A stretch of DNA of 64,000 bases from Druceiella hillmani (lineage: Eukaryota > Arthropoda > Insecta > Lepidoptera > Hepialidae), in NCBI GenBank assembly GCA_039881145.1, contig JAYKKI010000074.1, forward strand, positions 8,844,501 to 8,908,500. The letters are read 5' to 3'. The notes beneath the pieces are model-generated. The model made no database searches and was not told the origin of the DNA. It saw only the letters and a program-made list of their open reading frames with translations. Positions 10,374-22,274 of this stretch are shown in pieces; the stretch's first letter is position 1; the number at the start of each line of letters is the position of its first letter. The position numbers and the translations under genes were made by a program.

Positions 10374-12513
10374 CTTCCTTCGTTCTATGTGTTTTACTTT
10401 TCGTTACGAACTCTTTGCTCAACATATAAATGCACACTACAGCAGCAAACGAAGCTTAATTTTGAAAACATTTTTCGTTTTACTTTATTAACCGACTAAA
10501 ATAGGTAAAATTACCAGGAAATTGTTAGTCATAGCATCATTATATTTCTGTATCGATAAATTCTCTTATGTTATTGTAACAGTACTCGTTATGGATAACT
10601 AAAAATCTAAAAATGTAGTTACTTTTTCCACTTTTTCAAGTGTTGAAAAATATTTTCGTCGTATGCTAGTTTTTTCCTGCTTCCATAAGCTATAAACTTT
10701 GAATCAATAAATATAAGAGACTTCTACAATCAACGGCTTAATATATTTTGAAAGGAACTAAAACAACATAATCAAGAAAAAATCTGTTTTCCCTTTTTTT
10801 ATAATTATAAAATGAAATCGAAATCGTATACTGAAATCTGCCATTAAAACTACAGTTTAAGTACCATCCGTAATCTTGAATTCTATCATCATAAAATAAA
10901 AATTACCTTGAAAATATCTTTCTATATTAATGAGCAGAAATGGAAAACATCTTTATAGTAAGGAAGAATAAAATAAATGGTCATTAACGGATTATCCCTT
11001 TGTTATCCTGAAGCGTTACATAATCCTATTTGCATAATAACTTGGAATATTTTCAAGCTGTCTGTGTTTATTCATTAAAAAATTAAAACTTTCTATTTAT
11101 ACATTACTTTCGTAGTGTTAATTTCCAATTCACTCCGGAATGTTAAGAAGTCAACGATATCGGTATTCAGGTAGCTCGTAAGTCATGGACCAATGTAAAA
11201 GGAGCAATAGGCCAAGATATGACTGGGTTACTGACAAGTAACCTGGTTCTTTAAAAAAAAGTTCAAAAATATACTTTTTAGGATTTCGTAATTTTCGTCA
11301 CCTTGTATTCGTTTTCGTTTATTTTTTGTGCTGGAAAGAAATATACTACCCAGAACTGACAAAACATTTCAAAAATTGGGGTATGTAATGCAAAAAATAT
11401 AGTATTAAATATGTCATTGCCTTTAACTATAAAAAATTATATTCACACCTAACCAGAAAAGGCATCCGTTATGAGGTACTCAGTCTATGTTTGAATTTTC
11501 ATGTAAATTTATTCTGGAAAACAATAAATGTAATTTGAGGTTAAACAAATTTAACGATTTCTTCAAAGAGTAAACTTTTAGTTTTCGTTTTAATAAATGT
11601 TCAGACTGCCTGCAATTGGATCTAATGCGCCAGCGATATCAAAGCAATAAAAATAATTGAAAGTTAGAAACGATTTTAACAAATATTTCTTTCATAAGTA
11701 TGAAATAAACATAAATAATTTATTGTTTAATACAAAATATTTTTAGCTAAAATTATATTCTTTAAAATTGCGAGCAATAATTTCGCCAAAAGTTTGATAC
11801 ACTTTTATAAAATGGGAATAAAAGGTTAGCTCGGAATTGTTTCCCAGATCTGAATGAAGCTCTCACAAAAATTAGGACAGAGAACCTTTAAAATTTTCAC
11901 ATTTTCAAATTCGATATTACAACTATTCGTAATACAAAATAACAAAAATAGAAAGTACCTTATACCTCATTAGGTAACAGGTGATATTCAGGATAAAAAA
12001 GTAATAAGAAATGACAATTGACATTTCGTAATGTTTCTCCTCGAAAGGCAACGTCCGCATGCAAGTTTGATCTTTGGTCCGGTCGAGTGACAAACATCGG
12101 CAATGGCTTCAAAATGCAATTATTCTCTGAAACAATACTTCGCATCTAGTTTAAATTTCGTCTGACTCGGCATCACGATGTGCTTTACGAGTGTGCCCCG
12201 GTTGAGATACATCCACGTTAATATATAAAGACGCAAGGTTGCCCGTTTCCATGTATGCAGAGATCGATATTTAAAACTTTCAGACCAATTTCCAAGAAAT
12301 TTTAACGAGCTTATGCTTCAGTTCTCTGAGAGTGCTGTAAATTAAATATCATTAATATACGTCAGTAGATTGACAGGGAGAGAGTGTTAGTACTAACGCA
12401 GAAAAGGCAAAAGATGGAATTGATTTAGTCTAAAGTTATAAAAATTGAGTACAAAGAAATAACTTGCCTGTTGTTGATGATCCGACCATACATCTAGTAA
12501 AATTTACTATTTC

Positions 12514-12590
12514 TAGGGTTCCGTACCTCAAAATGAAAAAAGGGAACCATTATAACATCTTTGATGTATCTGTCTGTCTATCCTAAACGA
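12514..12590 (-). mobile_element. GGAACCC-tail fragment, inverted
   Basis: AGGGTTCCGTACCTCAAAAT and then AGGGAACCATTATAAC, followed by TCTGTCTGTC. This is the reverse-oriented end of the repeat at 9690-10155 and the least decayed example of the tail on this side of the window. It lies inside copy 1 of the 3-kb duplicated segment and has no counterpart in copy 2, so it probably inserted after the duplication. Confidence 0.65.
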
Positions 12591-12760
12591 ATCTGTGCAA
12601 TTAAAAATGGTAACGATTTATCCCACTTTAACTTCTCCTAGTACCATCTTCAAAAACGATATTTTTCTTAGTTTCCTCCGTCACTTGACTCGCGTAGATT
12701 GTTGGTTAAGGGAAGATTGGGATCGATTTTGAAGTTTTCACATAATGCTCTAACACAGAG

Positions 12761-15700
12761 AGAACTGACCACAACACCACAACACCTGAACAAATAGTAA
12801 CTGAAAACTGTTTTTGAAGAATATTCCATCGCAATGAAAGATGGCTTAGATTTAATCTGAATTCAAAGCATAATCGAAGTAAAATTTTGTAGTTGTAACG
12901 TGATATCAAACATACAGAGAAACAGCCCGAAAATCGGACAAATAGACACAATTAATAAGGCCAAACCGGTGAAATCGAAAAAATCAGGCGATCAGATAAC
13001 ATCTATAAAGTCGGGCAGTTACACGAACGGTTAAAATCCATAAGTTAAGACAGTCAGACCATATACGGAAAATTTATTGATTCATTTTAGTATATATTTT
13101 AGCATATGTGGAAAATTTATTGATTCGTTTTAGTATCGATGTACTTGTTTTGATGCCGATACTTTTGTACTTGATACCTTTTACTTAAAAGGAGGTATCT
13201 AATCCCTCATAAAATTCTGTTCTTAATCAGGCGTTAATTGATTGATTTTTTATAGCTTATATAGTGTTACCATTATGAATTTTTGGTTGTAAATTTAAAT
13301 TTTATATTTAATTTTAACTATTTCCTTTTTAGAACGTTTATATCTAACTATTTATTAACCATATCGTTAAACTTTTTAAATTTTTTTTACACAACTAAAA
13401 CAACCTTGGATTTTAAAACAAATTAAACGAACAAAGGGAACGACATTCGTAAAAAAATAGTAAATTACAGTGCAACAAACAGTTTTTTAGTGCAACAAAC
13501 GTAAAAATAATCATTGTTTGAACATTGCATACGTCGCATATATAAACAAAAAAACTTATAATCGTTTCTCTGAAGAAGTGGAATAAAAACAAGCCGAAAA
13601 ATACTGAGTATAACTTTTGACAGCAACTGAAGCAACAATTTTTTCTAAGTCACTTGGCTACACGAAGGCCAATAATAAAAACGAAGAAGTTTCTATGTAC
13701 CTACATGTTACAATAGATTTCTTTTCTCTTCTTAATTTAAGCTTTAAGGAGTGACGTAATCGTAGTTGTAAATATTTTGCAATTTTAGCTGTTGAGATAT
13801 ATGCGGGTAATATGTACAATAATATTTATTTAAAAACACATTTACTTTCGTGCATATTTAAAAAACTTTGACATTTAAAACCGACGTTGTATTTTCCTAT
13901 AATCTTTACGCAGACTTCTAAATTTTTTTACGGCAGTGAACAAAGAGTTAGGGTGAATTTAATAAATTGAATGACCTAAAGACGTGATCCGTAATTATGC
14001 AAAAACATCGCTAAAGGACGTGGTTTATATTAAACGTGGTTCACGGGTATCATAAAGATTCCTGTGTGAAAGTTTTATCAAGGATCCTCGCCGCTTTTAA
14101 TTATGTTTGCTTTCATATTTGAACATTGCAGCTATTTTCTGGAATGTATGTTCATTACTTAATATTCTTTTAATTGAACTGTAAAATCTACTTGTTATAT
14201 CGTCGCCCTCTTTTTAGCCAATGTATTTTCAATTCCTTGGTTGGGTCAGGCTTCTATTATATTCTGTAGCAAATATAATGATATAAAGTTTTATAATTTT
14301 CAAGTAGCAAGAGACAAGCATCATTACATGACATCAAAAAAAGATTTAGTAATTAAAATAAGAATTAAATATACTATATGTACCTTTGATGACATACACT
14401 GTACAAACTATCAGAGCAATGCACTACAGCTACAAAAATCTTATAATAATATATAGATGACATAGAAACTCAGCATTGTATGTACACCTATATAATGAAA
14501 CAGTGATAACACAGTTTAGTGGAATTTTTATTAAAAATATTAAAACTTTAAACAAAAACTTATTTACAATTGCCGATATTTTTAAGTGACACGAGTGAAA
14601 ATAAACAAATTAATTTTATTCTTAAATACTTGAAATACCACCTCTTTTCACTACTGCCCTATACTTTAAACATTTGTGAACCTCTATTAAATTTCGGCCA
14701 GTAGTTTTTACGCGATTACCTTACAACAAAACAAGCCAACATTACCAAAATGACCAATTCCTTCTTTATTGTTTATTTATGGTCATTATTTTAAATATTA
14801 CTAACATAAAAGTTTTCTCTTTCTACTGTTAAGTTTTACTTATGTGTATGTCTTTATGTGTAATGAAGATAAAAATATACGGTATAGTATGTAATTGTTA
14901 CGGAGACTTAAAAAATTATAATTATACGAAAAACTTGGACAACACCAACGACAACCACCAGTGGAGCAACGATCACGAGTGAGTTAGTAAAGTGAAGATT
15001 ACATTAAATTAATTAATACAATTTCTAACCATTTAAAGATACTTCTCTTTCTCACCGATCTCAATTTATTTTAATTTTCATGACAACGATTTAATGCATC
15101 ATCAGAAGTGATTTTTTGTTACTGTTTTAAGGCAGTTGCTGACATATTTCAGTTATACCATTGTAATATTGAAAAATTGCTACATAATTAGGGTAGTCTA
15201 GTTTTCCAGGGAGCTAGATGTATTAGGAAATAACAATTATTTACTAAAAATGTAACTCGATGTATAATAAATAATTCATCATGTGTCTATTGTGATTTGA
15301 CCCAATATAGTTCGTTAGCTGTAAATTCTAATGTATCCAGGAATTAAATATTTCTTTTGTCCTGGTTTGTATTATTTCGCTAATAAAATTTGATCAGTTA
15401 TTGTTCAATTCAGACCTCATTCTAATACTCGCTTAAGTTTTTATAACTCTCTATTTAGTAAATACACCATTGACAAAGTCCTTCAAAGGTATTATCAGAT
15501 TTTTCCAAAATGTAAGGAATAAATACGTAACTTTATGTGGATTGCATTATTTTGGATTATTTTCAAACCAAACAAAAGCAAGGTCACTGTACGTGCACAA
15601 AACTTGATTTTATATATCTACGCAATTCGATATGGTTATTTCCTTTCTCAACGTGAAAAGTTGGAATCTCATTCTACAAAACTAAAGAGATTTTCATCTT

Positions 15701-16139
15701 TTTACTATATTTAACTACTGTGTGAACGCTTCATAGTCTGATATGTTTATGGATGCCTGAAAATAATTTTCCTTCGTCATATGTCATCGTTATATGTATT
15801 TAAAATGCTAATTAACGTTATTCATTAAGGATTTTTTTTTAATAATTGTAAACCTGGAAAAAATAATAAACTTAAAAAAATGCAACAAGACCGCTCTCAT
15901 TGAATAATATGACGTTTGTCGTGTCATAAAATATTTTTTAATCACATTCTTGCCTTCATATATTTCAAAGTAATGTTTACGATAATGTTTACAACACATT
16001 TTGCCCACATGAAAGACGCCTCCACAAAGCCATTGTTTAGGATAATTACGAAATCAAAACCTCACTCTAACAAAAGCTGACATAATAATGAACGATTGGC
16101 AACCATCATGTAATGAGTATTTCTATGTAACCGTAAGAG
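12761..16139. other. no gene recognised
   Basis: A long stretch without coding sequence. Minor items are two 25-bp near-copies of a GGAAAATTTATTGATTC block (about 13068 and 13110), two GTGCAACAAAC copies (about 13470 and 13490), and a TATCGAT-rich patch near 13130-13180 in which GTATCGATGTACTT and AAGTATCGGCAT face each other. Confidence 0.5.
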
Positions 16140-16262
16140 CATAATGACGGGGCGGGTGCACGCCGCGCAAAGTTGTCGGGCTGCGGCATGCGTTGGATCC
16201 AAATATCGGTGAGCGGAACGGCTCGCTCCGTGAAATCCTAATCCGACCCTCGATTGGCACAA
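16140..16262. other. GC-rich island
   Basis: An abrupt GC-rich block in an AT-rich background, containing GGGGCGGG, GCCGCGC and CGATTGG. A minus-strand frame of 66 codons (16062-16262) starts in it, but its composition simply follows the GC-rich block and I recognise no domain. It could be a promoter or CpG-like patch, an isolated exon, or a fragment of a GC-richer transposon. Confidence 0.35.
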
Positions 16263-17670
16263 ATTAATAATTTGGGTGAACTAACGACATCACAACTTTA
16301 CCCATTTATATAAATTCACTCCATTTCAATATGAAGCTGAAATCTTGTGCTCGCGGCACTTTTATTGTCTTTTAAATGTGTAATGGAATGAGAGAAATTT
16401 GATATTCACTTGCTTAATTGAAATCAATTATGGATTTCAGTATATTGTCGTTCATCTCTTCCACGAGGGAGAGGTTGTATAACCGGCAGTTGTGTTTCAC
16501 AAACGACACTCGAACTATGTAACTGTCATTTATTTTGAGTTAAATGTTACCTGTAAAAGAGAGTCGTACAATACTTGTTTTGTAAGATTTCAGTACAAGT
16601 CAAAAACTGGCTATTTTTAATTGTAAGATAGGTCGTAAGAATTATTCCATTATACCGTATTTCCAGTTAAGTATTGAGACAAAAATTAAAATTTTGTGAG
16701 CATTATTGGCTTCTTCAACTGACAAATTTCTCAATAGACCGATTTTTTCTTTCTATAAACGCAATGTATTTTTTTTCTTCCTTACCGTTGGCCTTGATAT
16801 TGATATAAAATCACTGGTTATTTCAGTTAGCAGAGCTTATAAATTTAGTCAAGTAAGTGTTAAAGCAAGTAAATTTAAGTGTTAAGCTAAACAATCGAAA
16901 GTTTCACCAACATTTGTAATACCCTGTAAGTTAAGATATAAACAGATAGAGAAATAGGCAAATTTGTATTATTTTCCACATAGAAATTTACAATCTCTTC
17001 TACTTATATAATTTTTCTGTTTTCGTATTGCAATTTTCTTCTACCATGGGTATAGAAAATTGTACAGAATTTTTTCCAACTATCCATATAGAACATTTTC
17101 ACATCGTTCATTTATAATTTTTCTCGTACCCTTAAAAAAGGAAATTGTTTCATCTATCCTTATAAAAATTGTCTCGTACTAGTTATATGGAAATGTTTCC
17201 TTGCTACGCATATAGAAACTTTATCATACTATATGTATTCGAATTAGACATAAGTTTAATTATGATATTATTTTAAATTTTTGGGGGAGTTTTGTTCTTA
17301 GGGAAACTGTCTAGCAATGCGACTTTTCGCAAAATCTCCCAGTGAGGAAGAGAAAGATAAAATACCTCCGGCGGACCATCCCTATGATGAGGGATATTTC
17401 CTAACCAAATAATTTTGCATATGTTTCTTTGACATACTCAGAGTAGAGGCATCTCCTATAGCCGCGTGTTTGTGCCGAACCATGTATTGCAATTGGCGGC
17501 GTTTTATCTAATAGTAACAAACAACACCATTTCGTTCTTTAAGGACAGCTGTCATATTAACAGAATTAAAACCCAGTTTAGGTTATACAATCAGTAACCT
17601 GGTGGCCATGTCTAACAGGGACGGTGGCCTTTACTTAATCGTTTGGATTGCGAGGTGAAAAGCCGCCATA
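16263..17670. other. no gene; degenerate ATATAGAAA repeats
   Basis: Between about 17040 and 17230, variants of TATAGAAAATTG, ATATAGAACATTTTC, TATAAAAATTGTC and ATATGGAAATGTTTCC recur roughly every 35-60 bases, suggesting a decayed tandem array. The rest is featureless. Confidence 0.4.
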
Positions 17671-17676
17671 AAAACT

Positions 17677-17714
17677 CATGGTGGAAAAACATAAAATTTC
17701 ATGGTGGAAAACAT
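17677..17714. repeat. 23-bp direct duplication (CATGGTGGAAAA)
   Basis: CATGGTGGAAAAACAT at 17677 and CATGGTGGAAAACAT at 17700, arranged in tandem. Confidence 0.85.
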
Positions 17715-17822
17715 ACTAAAAAGTTTTATGACTAATAAGAGTATCGATCACTAGTATCAATCACATCAACGTCGATAGACTTGGTAAATGTTGATGAATA
17801 TAAACTTTCTTGCAGGTATATG

Positions 17823-17878
17823 AATTACCAATTGTTTATCGATTTGAATTGTTTATCGAGTTACCAATTGTTTATCGA
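17823..17878. repeat. short tandem repeat of AATTGTTTATCGA
   Basis: Three copies of AATTGTTTATCGA within 56 bp. The outer two share the longer form TTACCAATTGTTTATCGA. Confidence 0.9.
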
Positions 17879-18282
17879 CCTGACTCGCGGTAACAAAATC
17901 GGAAATGAAAGAAAATACCGATAAAATAATAAACTAAATACATAATCAAAATAAAAAATGACACAGAAAAAGTTGTATAAAGATCTGTTTCAAGAATTAA
18001 TAGTAACTCGCTTGGTTCTATATCTGAAAAAACGACCAACGTGTCTGTAAAAAACAAAACACAGAACATAAATCATTAAAGTTGACGTCGTGATCAAATA
18101 CCCTCAATAAAAAAAAACTGTAATAATACTCTATGTCAATGACGAAGTTAAAAAGGAAACAAAACTACCGAAATCTAATAAAAACCTACATAAAATCAAT
18201 TTGAATTGCTAGAAAAGGAAGCAATAAATATCGATCACCTGTTCCTTTAATACCAAAATGGAACCAACATTTTTTACTGGTG

Positions 18283-18333
18283 ATATTAATGTCGCATCAC
18301 TAAGGATTTCTCTTAGTGATGCGACATTAATAT
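18283..18333. repeat. perfect 22-bp-arm hairpin
   Basis: The left arm (18283-18304, beginning ATATTAATGTCGC) and right arm (18312-18333) are exact reverse complements separated by a 7-base loop. This is the first of four such hairpins within about 1.6 kb. It is not followed by a T-run or any gene, so a transcription terminator is not a sensible reading here. Confidence 0.95.
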
Positions 18334-19260
18334 TATGTAATTTGACAGATAATACTATGTAAACTATGACTGTAATGAAATCGGGTCACCCATTAGAAAT
18401 AACCGATGTAGCTACGTAAAAAATTACTAACTATTTTATTGTTAATAATATTCCGTAGTACACGGTACGTGGACCACGCGTATCTGAAGACATCAGCGAT
18501 ATCAAACAACAAATGTAAAAACTGACTCATAAAGTCAGGAATGTTGTCAACGTATGACTCGAAGCATCCTTAATTGATTGATGCAAAAATTCTTACCAAT
18601 ATTTTACGGTGTCCTTGAATAATAAGGACATACTTAAGATAAATAAACTCCATTTTTCGAAAGAACGATTTAAAATTCCGTATAAAAAAAAAAGAAAATG
18701 CTTTAATATAATACGGGTCTAAGGTCTGTTCATTCCGAAAACTAATACTTATATACTAGTCGTAAGATGTAAAAAACGTGAAAATGTATGTACATTTTTG
18801 CTATATTTATATGAATGAAGAAACTACATATTGAAGCAACTTACACTAACTACTAAGAAAAACACTCTGTCAGCTAAAAAGGCTAACAGAAATATAAATA
18901 CTGCGAAGAATAAATTCTTAAGCTGAAATCCAACAATAAAGAATTTCGAAACTCATACTTTAAGTAAGGTAAATTCTAAAATTAACACAGTATCAGAAAA
19001 GCATACATTTCATACTAAGGTTGTCTAAAATGGGACTAACCCCCCAACAATTTGTATTACCGACTCTAATAATCTGGCTACTATGCTAGGTTTAATGGTT
19101 ATTAAATTTCAAGCAATCATAATAAACATCATGATCAGTACATATAATAACTCAATTTGTCCACTTTATTTCTATTTGATGTATTCGATTTCGTTAAATT
19201 AAATTATTTGTTTAATATTTTTTTTATTTTAAATAATTTATTTTCGTTCGGTATTTATGA
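18334..19260. other. no gene recognised
   Basis: AT-rich spacer between the first and second hairpins of the cluster. Nothing else noted. Confidence 0.5.
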
Positions 19261-19301
19261 GCTGATAATCATAATGAAGACCTTCAATTATGATTATCAG
19301 C
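19261..19301. repeat. perfect 15-bp-arm hairpin
   Basis: GCTGATAATCATAAT (19261-19275) and its exact reverse complement (19287-19301) flank an 11-base loop. GAAG and CTTC inside the loop could extend the stem with a one-base bulge. Confidence 0.9.
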
Positions 19302-19447
19302 ATAAACACAACATTTCTTATTGTCGACACTAAAAATTTTGATGCGTGTTTTTTTAATTGATTCATATGTTTTTTTATTTATTTCATCCTTTTTTATACT
19401 TTTTCTGTAAGAAATGACATAATAGTATTATACATTAGATTATAATA

Positions 19448-19495
19448 AATGCTAGATGTTTATTTCAATAAAAATTGAAATAAACATCTGGCATT
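19448..19495. repeat. 22-bp-arm hairpin, one mismatch
   Basis: Arms at 19448-19469 and 19474-19495 pair with a single mismatch (CTAG against CTGG) around a 4-base AAAA loop. Confidence 0.95.
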
Positions 19496-19706
19496 CGAGC
19501 ATCGATTTAATTTCAAAGAGTATTTATTAAATCAGGACCTACAAACATACGCTCTTGTATGGTATCGAATAAAACATAATCGATCGACACGAACCGAACT
19601 AATTTAATGATTGTCGACTTTATTTAAACTGACTATCTATTAAGTGCTTCACATAGCAATGCTTCATATTTGGACATTGGGACAAAATGCAGAGGATTTT
19701 GTTCCA

Positions 19707-19776
19707 AAACTGTTTCATAAATAGCTACACAAAAAAACTGTTTCATAAATTGTTTCCAAACTGTTTCATAAGTAGC
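19707..19776. repeat. degenerate tandem repeat of AAACTGTTTCATAA
   Basis: Three copies of AACTGTTTCATAA start near 19707, 19735 and 19758. The first and third are followed by ATAGCT or GTAGCT. The array runs directly into the left arm of the next hairpin. Confidence 0.85.
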
Positions 19777-19827
19777 TTTTTTTAAATGGTAGTGTTTATA
19801 TAGGATAAACACTACCATTTAAAAAAA
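19777..19827. repeat. perfect 22-bp-arm hairpin
   Basis: The left arm (19777-19798, T7 then AAATGGTAGTGTTTA) and right arm (19806-19827) are exact reverse complements with a 7-base loop. Arm length and loop length match the hairpin at 18283. Confidence 0.95.
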
Positions 19828-19931
19828 AATCGTCGACCGACACGGTGAGAATAGACTTATTAAAATATAAAATAATATTCATGTTTATGGTGCGCGTTTT
19901 TACATTCGCTCTTTTCCGAACATCATTTGTA

Positions 19932-20152
19932 TTCACAATTAAATAAAACTACGTGATGTAGTATTATTTCTACTTTCTTTAATTCCTTGACCACGACCAA
20001 GGTTTCGTTGTATTACAACATCTTCAGGTTTGATATTAGCAAAGATTCATCCCACCTGAAGATGTTGTAATACAACGAAACCTAGGTCGTGGTAAAGTAA
20101 TTAAAGAAAGTAGAAATAATACTACATCACGTAGTTTCATTTAATTGCGAAT
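19932..20152. mobile_element. foldback element (MITE-like), copy 1
   Basis: The left arm (19932-20029) and right arm (20054-20152) are near-complete reverse complements of about 98 bp with a handful of differences, mostly in the TTCCTTGACC / GGTAAAGTAA region. They surround a 24-bp centre. Ends read TTCACAATTAAATAAAACTA on both strands. The arms carry CTACGTGATGTAG and ACATCTTCAGGT. A second copy lies at 34185-34429. No coding capacity. Flanking sequence is compatible with a TA duplication here, but copy 2 does not confirm it, so I do not assign a superfamily. Confidence 0.85.
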
Positions 20153-20639
20153 AATAAATTTCTACAAAATGAACGCCAAATATATTCAATATCATTTGTA
20201 TTTTTAACAAATTCATAAAGCAATATTTATTTTACTTTTGTTGACAGTTACTTTTATGAGTTAGTCTGGAACTAACCGCCTGCCGGCCAATTTATTGAGC
20301 AAAGGTCTCATTTTATTGGTCCAACCTTATTAAACAAAACGAATTATGTTGGAACATTTTTAAATTTTATATGTAAGAAAACAGGTCATGAAAGCCAAAC
20401 TCAAACCGACTTAAAATAGTTAATTTGTTGCACCGTAATAAATAAGATCTCCATACTTTATTTTTATTGCTGTAAAGTAATTATTCGGGCTTACAGATCT
20501 ATATCACCTGCCCGTTTTTCGCCACACTGTTTTTCTATCGCCTATCCTATTAATTTTCTTGCAACTCATTCAGTGCTTGATCTTTTTAATTATTTCAAGT
20601 GTCATTCACTTATTTGTTTTCGCTATTTACCTTCAGTTG
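20153..20639. other. no gene recognised
   Basis: Spacer between the foldback element and the inverted family C repeat. A small GC-richer patch (CCGCCTGCCGGCC) lies at about 20277. Confidence 0.5.
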
Positions 20640-21095
20640 CTTTCTGATTAGTTGGGTCAGTTTTCGTACAAATTTAGTAAATCATATTCCAAATCTTACA
20701 ATTTACCTTCAGTTCAGGCTCAAGTTGCGGCCCTCAACATTCAAAGTTTTATTTGACGTATGATCTACAGGTCAGCATAAATCCGGGAATGAAGGCGATT
20801 AATTTTTGCAAGTTGGCCCGAAAACTTTCCTTATCATTCCGGTTATCGCTGTGTGAGTGGCGCCCCCTTCCACGCTGCTAGTAAAAAACAAATCAAACCT
20901 GATTTGCAAGTTTATAACTATGAAGCATACAATCCAACAAGGTTGGGAATTTTTTTAAAAAAAAATCAGCCCAGATAGTTTGCGACGAGGTAATAATTCA
21001 ATTTTATGTACCTCTGTGTATAAATATGGCCTTATTTCTCTTATAATATAATTACTCCCTTCAAAAACAGCTGCGTAAGGAGCTTACAATCCTCT
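20640..21095 (-). mobile_element. dispersed repeat family C, copy 2
   Basis: The reverse complement of this stretch follows 7540-7985 block by block, including CCTTGTTGGATTGTATG, CATAGTTATAAACTTGC, CGCCACTCAC and AACTTTGAATGTTGAGG. A 20-base T/A-rich run near 20945-20970 is specific to this copy. Divergence is high, indicating an old repeat. Confidence 0.7.
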
Positions 21096-22269
21096 CTTTA
21101 TTTTATATTATTTAAATGTTTACAGATATCAATTGATGTTATCTTAAGTTAAAGAAGAACGTCGTAATTACTATATAATTCCAAATTCGATTGCAGAGAT
21201 AAAAGGTGTTTCATTTCTTGGCTGAATACAATATTAAACTTAAATTAATTGCGGAGGCCTGATTTCTCCACTAATCGGATTATCCCTACTCACCCTCATC
21301 CAAATGTTTTACTATATAGTTTGCATTCAGATTTGTATAATTCAAACATAATTTATGTAGAAATAAAAGAAAATATTACTGAAGATAGTTAAAAATATTT
21401 AATTCAATGAATTTTAAGAAACACGTTTCAGTTTTTTTAAAAAACAAGAAAGAGAGGCGTGTTTTTTAAAATCCCTTCAGTGAAATATTCCAGAGTATTG
21501 ATAATAAATAATTCAGGTTAGTTGAATAAAATATATTTTAATTTATTTTTTCTGAATACTTTCAAGCAAATGTCTAATTGGAACCAATAAAATTATAACG
21601 TTTATTTTTTTTCCTGAATAAATTCACGGACATTTAAAACAAAAGGGTATTAATATTTTTCATTCCTAAAATTTAAAAAACATGGACATTTTTTATTCAT
21701 AGAAAGCCCCGTTGAAAGAAATGTAATAAAAGGTAGGTCATGCGGAAACAAGACATGAAGATAATCTCGTCAAACCGAGAACACAGAAAAACTATGCAAA
21801 TAATGAAATACATATGGGCAAATTCACGATTTCTTGAAGATCGAAAAGCTATGAATTTTCTTTAGGAAGAGAAGGGAGTATATCGTTTTGAGAAAACTAG
21901 TGGCATATGTCAATAAGGTATGTTGATGACGAATATAAAAACGACTATTTCAGGATACCTTTGTCGTTTACTTATACTTTACTACCATATTGGGGTTTTA
22001 ATTAGTCGTAGTGATCCACTAGATGGCTCCTGGTCCCTACAAATAATTGATCACGATATTTTAGATAGTTATCCCAAAAAAAGCCTCGCAGTCGACATGG
22101 TCCCGATGTCAATTTCGAGACCTTTTTATGATTGGGGCTGCTTGGAAAGGATCGTCATAAAAATTGTAAATTATTTGTCGATAGGAAAATCAATCAGTCG
22201 CTTACTGAATATATGAGGGACCTAAATTTTATTTTGAATGTTGTATTTTACCTATAAAAAACCTTTTAT
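21096..22269. other. no recognised gene; one 98-codon open frame
   Basis: A plus-strand frame at 21920-22216 (98 codons, with SRSDPLDGSWSLQIIDHD) is open, but I recognise no domain and found no homologous copy in the window. It is probably chance. Confidence 0.35.
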
Positions 22270-22274
22270 TTTAA

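Larger units (their letters stand above)
9670..12760 (+). repeat. ~3-kb duplicated segment, copy 1
   Basis: This segment aligns in the same orientation with about 22270-26110. Matching points in order include the GGAAATAGGGG region (9716 and 22300), CGTTGAGTAACT (10326 and 22850), a CTTTGAA-CAAT block (10695 and 23200), GACAGAGAACCTT (11876 and 24308), ATGCGCTTTACGAG-type sequence (12180 and 24650) and ACATCTTCAAAAA (12645 and 25990). The copies have diverged substantially, so the duplication is old. No frame is open in both. It could be a large non-autonomous transposon or a true segmental duplication. Confidence 0.75.

Noticed and set aside
15077..15115. Minus-strand CTGATGA and GAAA as another hammerhead core
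   Set aside because: The region between them forms no convincing stem II, and no stem III with a NUH triplet follows.
18283..18333. Hairpin as an intrinsic transcription terminator
   Set aside because: There is no adjacent gene or T-tract, and the DNA is eukaryotic.
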